Source: Caldifarciminota bacterium UBA2202 (GTDB taxonomy: Bacteria; Hydrothermota; 32-111). From it: DNA of 8,098 nt. The translations under genes and the position numbers were made by a program. A model generated the notes under the pieces. That model was not told the origin of the DNA and made no database searches. It saw only the letters and a list, made by a program, of their open reading frames with translations. The stretch lies in NCBI GenBank assembly GCA_002327905.1, contig DCUY01000017.1, positions 554 to 8,651 on the forward strand, in the 5' to 3' direction. Positions 1 through 5,146 of the stretch are shown piece by piece; positions within the stretch are counted from its first letter, which is position 1, and the number at the start of each line of letters is the position of its first letter.

Positions 1-99
1 CACAAAACAGACATCAGACACTTAAAGAATGGAATATACTTTATAAAACTGAAAACAGAGAATCAATCAATCACACAGAAACAGATAATGTTGAAATGA
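1..99 (+). CDS. 3' end of a secreted protein with a T9SS type A sorting tail (partial)
   Basis: Reading frame 1 is open from the left edge to a TGA at 97-99 and gives 32 residues; the start lies outside the window. The visible end contains LKNGIYFIKLKTENQS followed by ITQKQIMLK. This matches the known pattern of type IX secretion C-terminal domains: a 'lxxGiYfvkv' strand, a short turn, then a 'tkKiivl' strand ending in Lys at or near the C-terminus. In that family the tail directs transport across the outer membrane and is then removed or used for surface anchoring. The passenger domain is not visible, so the function of the mature protein is unknown. The gene runs convergent to the CYTH gene with 22 bp between stop codons and no recognisable terminator hairpin. 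A FlgD-like Ig tail of another secreted protein is the main alternative. The reading frame is convincing; the T9SS assignment rests on a short motif. Confidence 0.72.
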   Translation, partial: HKTDIRHLKNGIYFIKLKTENQSITQKQIMLK

Positions 100-121
100 A
101 TATAATGAATCAACTAAATAA

Positions 122-685
122 TCAAATGTCAAATAATTTAACAATTCTTGTGAATATTTCATCTGAAGATGAAATATACATATCTTTATTTGACAGATTG
201 TGAGAGGGGAAAATCTCCCTGTCACTTGAATCGGGCAGATAATTCCGAGCATAAGAAATAGAAGAGAATTCCGCCTCCTTGATAAATATCCCGTCATATC
301 TGCCTTTGAATATGTCATAAAACAGAGTGTGATTTTCAAAAGCCGTAGTATAGCGCATCTTCTCTATTTTTCTCTCGTCACTTTCAATTAACTGAGACAA
401 TTCATGAGTGAGAGCAACTTTTGATTCTATTTCCATTCTGTACATCCCTGAGGGCCATTTAAAATTCACTTCAATTAAATCTTTGTCTGTTTCTCGAATC
501 CTTATTATTCCTGTCCTTTTGGGAAGCGGAATCCTTCCAATATTTATTTGGCTCTCCTTTAGGATTATCATTTCGTCTTTTGAAATATACTCAGCATAAA
601 TCTGCCTAATATACGATTCACTCATTCCTGAAGCGTCAGGCATGTTTTTTAAAAGAAAGCGCCTCTCTATCTCAAGTTTTTCCAT
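122..685 (-). CDS. CYTH-superfamily protein (triphosphate tunnel metalloenzyme-like)
   Basis: A 187-residue cytosolic protein without signal peptide or membrane segment. The N-terminus has the CYTH signature EIERRFLL (E5, E7, R9), where the family norm is ExExK. The expected later elements follow in order: RIRE at 62-65, a K76 strand (VNFKW), the acidic strand MEIES (E85, E87), KMRY at 109-112 (K109, R111), and a YDIFKG...GIFIKEAEF block at 123-140 with E137 and E139. In CYTH enzymes these charged residues line a tunnel that binds triphosphate and divalent metal; members hydrolyse inorganic triphosphate or thiamine triphosphate, or make cAMP. The substrate here cannot be told. At 187 residues it is a little longer than minimal bacterial CYTH proteins, with extra sequence at about 34-57 and a divergent C-terminus. 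The ATG follows a TATAAT by only 7 nt and has no Shine-Dalgarno sequence, so the mRNA may be leaderless. It is divergent from the envelope operon, and no functional link is evident. Confidence 0.85.
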   Translation of the reverse strand: MEKLEIERRFLLKNMPDASGMSESYIRQIYAEYISKDEMIILKESQINIGRIPLPKRTGIIRIRETDKDLIEVNFKWPSGMYRMEIESKVALTHELSQLIESDERKIEKMRYTTAFENHTLFYDIFKGRYDGIFIKEAEFSSISYARNYLPDSSDREIFPSHNLSNKDMYISSSDEIFTRIVKLFDI

Positions 686-717
686 AAATTCAATTATACA
701 CCGATTTTGTCAAAATC
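685..717 (-). promoter_or_regulatory. Promoter of the CYTH gene, probable leaderless start
   Basis: On the minus strand a perfect TATAAT (plus positions 693-698) ends 7 nt before the ATG at 685. Transcription from a sigma70-type -10 box would then start at or next to the A of the ATG. There is no purine-rich Shine-Dalgarno sequence. Directly upstream reads CAAAATCGGTGTATAAT, nearly the same as the block in front of the divergent operon. A consensus -35 at the normal distance is not obvious; the TTGACA at 708-713 is only 9 bp from the -10 box. Confidence 0.6.
703..717. promoter_or_regulatory. Perfect 7+1+7 palindrome, operator candidate
   Basis: GATTTTG-T-CAAAATC is a perfect inverted repeat with a single central base. 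If the CYTH transcript starts at 685, it covers about -18 to -32 of that promoter, where a bound dimer would block polymerase. A related imperfect form (ATTTT-C-AAAAAT, 747-758) sits next to the -10 box of the divergent operon. The arms are AT-rich, so chance occurrence in an AT-rich spacer is possible. Confidence 0.4.
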
Positions 718-745
718 AATAAAAAATTAAAGAAAAGTATTTAAT

Positions 746-767
746 AATTTTCAAAAATCCGTATAAT
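746..767 (+). promoter_or_regulatory. Promoter of the GIDE-LemA-YfhO-M1 operon, probable leaderless start
   Basis: A perfect TATAAT at 762-767 ends 8 nt before the ATG at 776, leaving no room for a leader with a ribosome binding site, and none is seen. The preceding bases read CAAAAATCCGTATAAT, almost a copy of the CAAAATCGGTGTATAAT used by the divergent CYTH gene. The -35 region (about 740-745, TTTAAT) is weak. The internal genes of the operon all have good Shine-Dalgarno sequences, so the lack of one here is specific to the first gene. Confidence 0.6.
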
Positions 768-775
768 ATATTGCT

Positions 776-2488
776 ATGAGATACTATATTTATGCCAATA
801 CCATAACTGATTCGCTCGGAAAATCAAACAAATCCGTTTTCAAGGATATTTCAAAGGCGATAGACAAAGACATTCTTTATTCACAGCAGAGATTCATAGG
901 AAAAGGATTTGCAAAGATACTCTCTTTTGAGGAGCAGGAGCTCGACTCTGCAAAGAAGGCATTGAACAATCTTGAAAATCTTAAAATCAAATCTGTCCTC
1001 ATTGATAAATTCGAAACATCAAAGAGAGCAGAATCCATTTTTAAGACAGCAGTAATAGAGGAGTATGAAGACAGGTTCAGATTCATTAATGTCAGGGGAA
1101 ATGACCTTTATATAGATAAGGTGAATGAGATTCTTGTTATAGGCGGAATAGACATGACCAATTCAACCGCAGACTCTTTGAAAAAGCTTTGTCTGTCGCA
1201 AAATTTCGATATTTACATTTATGCGGGAAAAGAGAAGAGGCTTATTGCGCTGGATTTGCGCGCTGTCAATTATTCAAAGATAAAGGAAGCATCAAAATAC
1301 TCCAAAATGGAGAATCTGAATAAAGTGATAGCGGAACTAAAAAAGAAGAGCATGAAGTATCAGGAAGATTTTCTTTACTCTGCATCTTTCACTCCCGACA
1401 TCTCTCCCTCTCTCCTTATATACTCTTCAATTGCGTCATTCATGTTTGAAAACGGCATGTATGAATCAAAATATGCTGAGGAGTTTTTAAATCCCGATTT
1501 CATAGAGAGCGAGAAAAATCTGTACTATGATTTTAAATACGACATCTACCGTCCGGGAGAGATATCCCTTAAAACAAAACCCGTCAAAAAGATGAATCTC
1601 TTCAACACCGCGGTAATACCGCTGATTCCTGCATTGTTTGTGGCATTATTTGTATTCCGCACACAGGCGAATGTGCTTTTGATGATACTCTGTTTCTCTC
1701 TCTTCGCATATTACGGATTTCATTTTTTCAGAATATTGAAGATGAAGCTCTTCTTTGAATCAGTACCATTCTCAAAGATAAAATCAATGAGCGTGGGGCT
1801 TAATGAGGTATCAGGCACAGTTTTAGACAAAAATGCAATACCCTCTCCAATATCTGGAATCAAGGCGGTTTATTTCAAGTATCAAAAGTTCAGAAAAGAG
1901 AAAGTCAAGGAGAATACTGAGGAATGGAAGCTTGTTGAAATCGGAGAGTATGTGCCTTCATCATTCTTTATTGAGAGCGAAGGTGACACTCTCGAAATTA
2001 AAACGGATAATTCATCAATAAATCTTCACTCTTCAACAACATATCATACGACATATTATACTTTTTTCTGTATGGAAGATTCGGACAAAATAAAATATGT
2101 GGAGGAGGTTCTTCCTGTGTCCTCTGAAATATTCGTTATAGGAAGCGCAGTCTATTCGGACAGGAATAAAGAGATGGAGAGCTTTATAAAGAACAAAAAA
2201 GCTAACAGAGAGTTTATGAATAAATTCGACGAAGACAAAAATAAAGTCATTGATGCGGATGAGTGGGATAAAGCAAAGAGTCAGATAGAGATTGAATTCG
2301 ACGAAAAAGAGAACAAAAAGAGAGACCATGAGCATCTTTCCATTCAATACACAAAGGATGACAATATACTCTTCATATCCGACATGAGCGAAATGTCTGT
2401 TCTGAAGAGATTCAATCTCTTTATCATATTTTCAGGAATAATCGGAATAATAAGCTTTATTTTCGGAATCATTCTCATATGGAGGTAA
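776..2488 (+). CDS. GIDE-domain membrane protein with EF-hand-like loop
   Basis: A 570-residue predicted inner-membrane protein. Residues 1-272 form a soluble region I do not recognise; short stretches (GKGFAKILSFEEQEL, then LIALDLRAVNYSKI) recall N-terminal regions of other bacterial GIDE proteins. Two membrane segments follow at about 279-294 and 300-318. The GIDE-like domain spans about 334-470, with SGTVLDKNAIPSPISG, VYFKYQKF and VLPVSSEIFVIGSAV (445-459). Next is an EF-hand-type loop at 485-496, D-E-D-K-N-K-V-I-D-A-D-E followed by W497, with every usual ligand position filled but Lys where Gly is normal. A FISDMSE strand and a C-terminal membrane segment (548-568) close the protein. The eukaryotic relative MUL1 is a ubiquitin ligase, but this protein has three cysteines and no RING, so 'E3 ligase' would be a wrong label. 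It ends 1 nt before lemA, the typical genomic partner. Biochemical function unknown. The ATG was chosen as first in frame, 8 nt from TATAAT. Confidence 0.8.
   Translation: MRYYIYANTITDSLGKSNKSVFKDISKAIDKDILYSQQRFIGKGFAKILSFEEQELDSAKKALNNLENLKIKSVLIDKFETSKRAESIFKTAVIEEYEDRFRFINVRGNDLYIDKVNEILVIGGIDMTNSTADSLKKLCLSQNFDIYIYAGKEKRLIALDLRAVNYSKIKEASKYSKMENLNKVIAELKKKSMKYQEDFLYSASFTPDISPSLLIYSSIASFMFENGMYESKYAEEFLNPDFIESEKNLYYDFKYDIYRPGEISLKTKPVKKMNLFNTAVIPLIPALFVALFVFRTQANVLLMILCFSLFAYYGFHFFRILKMKLFFESVPFSKIKSMSVGLNEVSGTVLDKNAIPSPISGIKAVYFKYQKFRKEKVKENTEEWKLVEIGEYVPSSFFIESEGDTLEIKTDNSSINLHSSTTYHTTYYTFFCMEDSDKIKYVEEVLPVSSEIFVIGSAVYSDRNKEMESFIKNKKANREFMNKFDEDKNKVIDADEWDKAKSQIEIEFDEKENKKRDHEHLSIQYTKDDNILFISDMSEMSVLKRFNLFIIFSGIIGIISFIFGIILIWR
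2481..2485 (+). promoter_or_regulatory. Shine-Dalgarno sequence of lemA
   Basis: GGAGG lies within the last codons of the GIDE gene, 4 nt before the lemA ATG, and supports that start. The GIDE stop codon sits between this site and the ATG, which suggests translational coupling. Confidence 0.8.
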
Positions 2489-2489
2489 A

Positions 2490-3011
2490 ATGATAGTCTT
2501 CTTCATAGGACTTATATTCATTACAGTAATATTCGGATTTTTCTTCATATTCTACAACACTCTCATTTTCCTCAAAAACAGGGTGTTTCAAGCCTTGTCA
2601 AACATCAATGTGCTTCTAAAACAGAGAAACGACGAAATCCCCAATCTTGTTGAAATCGTGAAGCACTATGCCAAATTTGAAAAGGAGCTTCTTGAGAATG
2701 TAACTAAAATAAGAAGCGGTTACAGTGAAAATTTGGATGTGGAGGGAAAGGCGACCTACTCAAGCAGTGTGTCAAATCAGCTTAAAAGCATTTTTGCGCT
2801 TGCAGAAAAATATCCTGACCTGAAGGCTGACAAACAATTTCTGCGCCTGCAGGAGAGAATAACCTCATTGGAGAATCAGATTGCCGACAGAAGGGAATCG
2901 TACAACTGGTGCGTAACAAATTTCAATACAAGATGCGAGCAGTTTCCTTTTGTCATTATAGCAGGTATGTTCAATATGAACAGATATCCGCTTTTTCAGA
3001 ATAAAAAGTAG
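2490..3011 (+). CDS. lemA: LemA family membrane protein
   Basis: At 173 residues it has the usual LemA length. An N-terminal membrane anchor (about 2-22) is followed directly by YNTLIFLKNRV, then the family hallmark VLLKQRNDEIPNLVEIVKHYAKFEKE (about 42-67; the norm is LkRRhDLIPNLV). The second hallmark comes later: YPDLKADKQFLRLQERI, a helix continuing ENQIADRRESYN, and an FNTRCEQFP turn near the end. The body is a long helical bundle, expected to be exposed on one side of the membrane. LemA proteins are widespread with no established biochemical role and are often next to GIDE or TPM-domain proteins. Here lemA is 1 nt after the GIDE gene and 8 nt before the YfhO gene, so all three should be on one mRNA. 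The C-terminus ends shortly after the NTRCEQFP block, as in compact members. Identity is secure; function is not. Confidence 0.95.
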   Translation: MIVFFIGLIFITVIFGFFFIFYNTLIFLKNRVFQALSNINVLLKQRNDEIPNLVEIVKHYAKFEKELLENVTKIRSGYSENLDVEGKATYSSSVSNQLKSIFALAEKYPDLKADKQFLRLQERITSLENQIADRRESYNWCVTNFNTRCEQFPFVIIAGMFNMNRYPLFQNKK

Positions 3012-3016
3012 AAGGA
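3010..3016 (+). promoter_or_regulatory. Shine-Dalgarno sequence of the YfhO-family gene
   Basis: AGAAGGA overlaps the lemA TAG stop and ends 3 nt before the ATG at 3020, supporting that start and coupled translation. Confidence 0.7.
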
Positions 3017-3019
3017 AAA

Positions 3020-5146
3020 ATGCTTAAAAAAAATCTCCCGCTCTTTTTCTCCCTGATATTCATACTTATTTTCTTTGCTCCTGTTTTTCTTAACAGAGTC
3101 ATCATAGACGGAGATCTCGGAGACGAATACATGCCGAAACTCTTCTTGACAGGGGAGTCAATAAGAAACTTTTCATTTCCCGTGAGCGTAAACGGAATGG
3201 CTCTCGGCTTTCCGGTCTATAAGGACATTCAGTCATGCATTTATTATCCCTTAAACTGGATTTTCGCTCTGCCCTTGAATTTTCTGACTCTTGTGCAGAC
3301 AGCAGTAATACTGAATGTTCTGCTTTTCATGTTTGGAATATATCTTCTTTTCACCAACGTCTTCGGTTTGAAAAAACACATAATGATTTTTCTTCCTCTT
3401 TTAATATTCAACGGATTTATTGTTTCTCATATTCCCCACTATACAATGCTCTGCTCAATAGCTGTTGCTCCGTATTTTCTTCTCTATTTTATTCAGTTCC
3501 TAAGAGAGAAAAAGAGAAAATTATTTATTCTGTCAACTGCGTTTTTGGTTCTTGAAATCTCAGCAGGCCATCCGCAGATATTATTTCTCCTGTTGGTCTT
3601 ATCCGCAATGATCTTCATAAAAGAGAAAAAAAGCTGGAGAGATGCGCCTCATGCATTTATGATAATATTTTTCGGCATATTCATCGGGCTTTTTATTCTC
3701 GCGCCCACATTAAGCATCAGCAAATACTCGTTCAGGTCTGATTCAAGCCTCGCATATAATCTTCTTCCTCTTAAATATCTCATTCTCCTTATATTCCCCA
3801 ATCTTTTTGGAGGATCAAACGCATTTTCAAAGATCCCCTATGAAGGAGTTCTCAATATAAATGAAGTGCAGTTTTACGCCTCTCTCTTTCTCCTCTTTAT
3901 TTTTTCCTATATCATAGAGAGAGTCTTTTTTAAAAAAGATTACAAGTATGCTTATAAACTTATTATTCCTGCAATTATTTTTCTTTTGGGCTATTTCACT
4001 GAATTCAATGCCCACATTTTCCTCACTCCTGTGCGCGCAGTAGGATTCTCCATTCTGGTCTTCATTGTTATATTCCTCAAGGATGCTATTGAAGAGTATA
4101 ACAGGCGCACACTTCTTGTCTTCGCTTTTGTCTTTGTTTTCTTCACAGTTATGACAGCCGCAAAGGGTTTCGGATTAGAAAAATATTGGCTCTCCATAGT
4201 ATTTTTTGCAATATACTTCGCATTTTTAATTTTGTTTTTAAAGAATAAAAACGAAAAGATGCTTTATATACTCTCTCTTATAATTTTCTTTGACCTGATT
4301 TTGTCTCTCGGAGGAATAATCAGGTATGAAGGAAGAAACAAAGTCGAAAATATCAGATGCGATGAAATCAGGGGAAAGTATGTTATTACATATCTGCCTG
4401 ATGATGTGATGTTTTACGCAGATTATCTGAAAAAATATCAAAAGACGGATAATCTTGAAGAATTGAAGAAGTTTTCGACTCTTGCCAATAGGGGAGTTTA
4501 TTATGACGCATTCTCTTTCAATCTCTATCAAAATTTCACTTTCAAAAAATATATAGAATATTTCTCTGACAATTCCATAATGAACGGAGGATTCTCAAAC
4601 ATAAAATTCATTCTAAATCCTCTTATTTATAAATATGAATATGTGTTCATTCCGGATATGCCTGCATTTTTTAAAGTGAGCGGAACTCTTCTTATCCCAT
4701 ATTGTGATAAAGAGAAAGATTCATTCTACGCATATTATAAAGGGAATATAGAGAATATTGAAGATTACCCTGCTCCAGATGAAGAATACCTGATAAATGA
4801 GGATTCTTTGAAGAGAGGCATTTTGACTCTTGACGGTCAGGAGATTCTTAAAGGAGACGGAAGAATAATAATGCTTAAAGATATAAAGACCGGAGATGTT
4901 GTGCATTTCCCTTATATGTTTGAAAAGATGAATTTTCAGCTTATTGAAAAGAATCCTTTCTGCCTGTTTAAGAGGAATGCGGCTGATGATTCTGACAGCA
5001 TGAATTTCCGCACAAGTCCCGTGGACGGTTCATTCATAAAGGGAAAGAAATCAGGTTATCTTCCAATGGACCTTTTAGGCGGACTCTTTCTTTCAATAAT
5101 AGCTTTAATAACAATGTTCACTTATGCTAAAAAGGAGTTTCAATGA
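3020..5146 (+). CDS. YfhO-family polytopic membrane protein (GT-C-like)
   Basis: A 708-residue protein with about a dozen hydrophobic segments between residues 7 and 432, a soluble region at about 435-680, and a final membrane helix at 684-703. The first extracytoplasmic loop is acidic (IIDGDLGDEYMP; D30, D32, D35), the position where GT-C glycosyltransferases place metal- or lipid-phosphate-binding acids. Other YfhO-like features are the GFPVYKDIQSCIYYPLNW block and the family motif SAGHPQ (181-186), preceded by the SHIPHY loop. YfhO proteins in Firmicutes are tied to glycosylation of teichoic acids; in Gram-negative candidate phyla they are common but of unknown role. A likely reaction is sugar transfer from a lipid-linked donor on the outer face of the inner membrane, but this is inferred from fold only. 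The gene starts 8 nt after lemA and overlaps the M1 gene by ATGA. No glycan synthesis genes are visible nearby. Confidence 0.85.
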   Translation: MLKKNLPLFFSLIFILIFFAPVFLNRVIIDGDLGDEYMPKLFLTGESIRNFSFPVSVNGMALGFPVYKDIQSCIYYPLNWIFALPLNFLTLVQTAVILNVLLFMFGIYLLFTNVFGLKKHIMIFLPLLIFNGFIVSHIPHYTMLCSIAVAPYFLLYFIQFLREKKRKLFILSTAFLVLEISAGHPQILFLLLVLSAMIFIKEKKSWRDAPHAFMIIFFGIFIGLFILAPTLSISKYSFRSDSSLAYNLLPLKYLILLIFPNLFGGSNAFSKIPYEGVLNINEVQFYASLFLLFIFSYIIERVFFKKDYKYAYKLIIPAIIFLLGYFTEFNAHIFLTPVRAVGFSILVFIVIFLKDAIEEYNRRTLLVFAFVFVFFTVMTAAKGFGLEKYWLSIVFFAIYFAFLILFLKNKNEKMLYILSLIIFFDLILSLGGIIRYEGRNKVENIRCDEIRGKYVITYLPDDVMFYADYLKKYQKTDNLEELKKFSTLANRGVYYDAFSFNLYQNFTFKKYIEYFSDNSIMNGGFSNIKFILNPLIYKYEYVFIPDMPAFFKVSGTLLIPYCDKEKDSFYAYYKGNIENIEDYPAPDEEYLINEDSLKRGILTLDGQEILKGDGRIIMLKDIKTGDVVHFPYMFEKMNFQLIEKNPFCLFKRNAADDSDSMNFRTSPVDGSFIKGKKSGYLPMDLLGGLFLSIIALITMFTYAKKEFQ
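5131..5137 (+). promoter_or_regulatory. Shine-Dalgarno sequence of the M1 peptidase gene
   Basis: AAAGGAG lies 5 nt before the ATG at 5143 inside the end of the YfhO-family gene. It decides this start and, with the ATGA overlap, indicates coupled translation. Confidence 0.8.

Noticed and set aside
67..339. 90-codon minus-strand frame overlapping the CYTH gene
   Set aside because: It shares the strand with the CYTH gene in another frame, shows no family features, and also overlaps the end of the T9SS-tail gene. The CYTH frame explains the region.
708..713. TTGACA (minus strand) as the -35 box of the CYTH promoter
   Set aside because: It is a perfect hexamer but only 9 bp from the TATAAT, far below the 16-18 bp needed for a sigma70 promoter. 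It is better explained as part of the palindrome.
2033..2347. 104-codon open frame on the minus strand inside the GIDE gene
   Set aside because: It lies opposite a well-supported coding region, has no ribosome binding site or promoter of its own, and its hydrophobic composition is what antisense of Lys/Glu-rich codons produces.
776..2488. Ubiquitin ligase function for the GIDE protein
   Set aside because: The label derives from eukaryotic MUL1. This protein has only three scattered cysteines and no RING domain, so ligase activity has no support.
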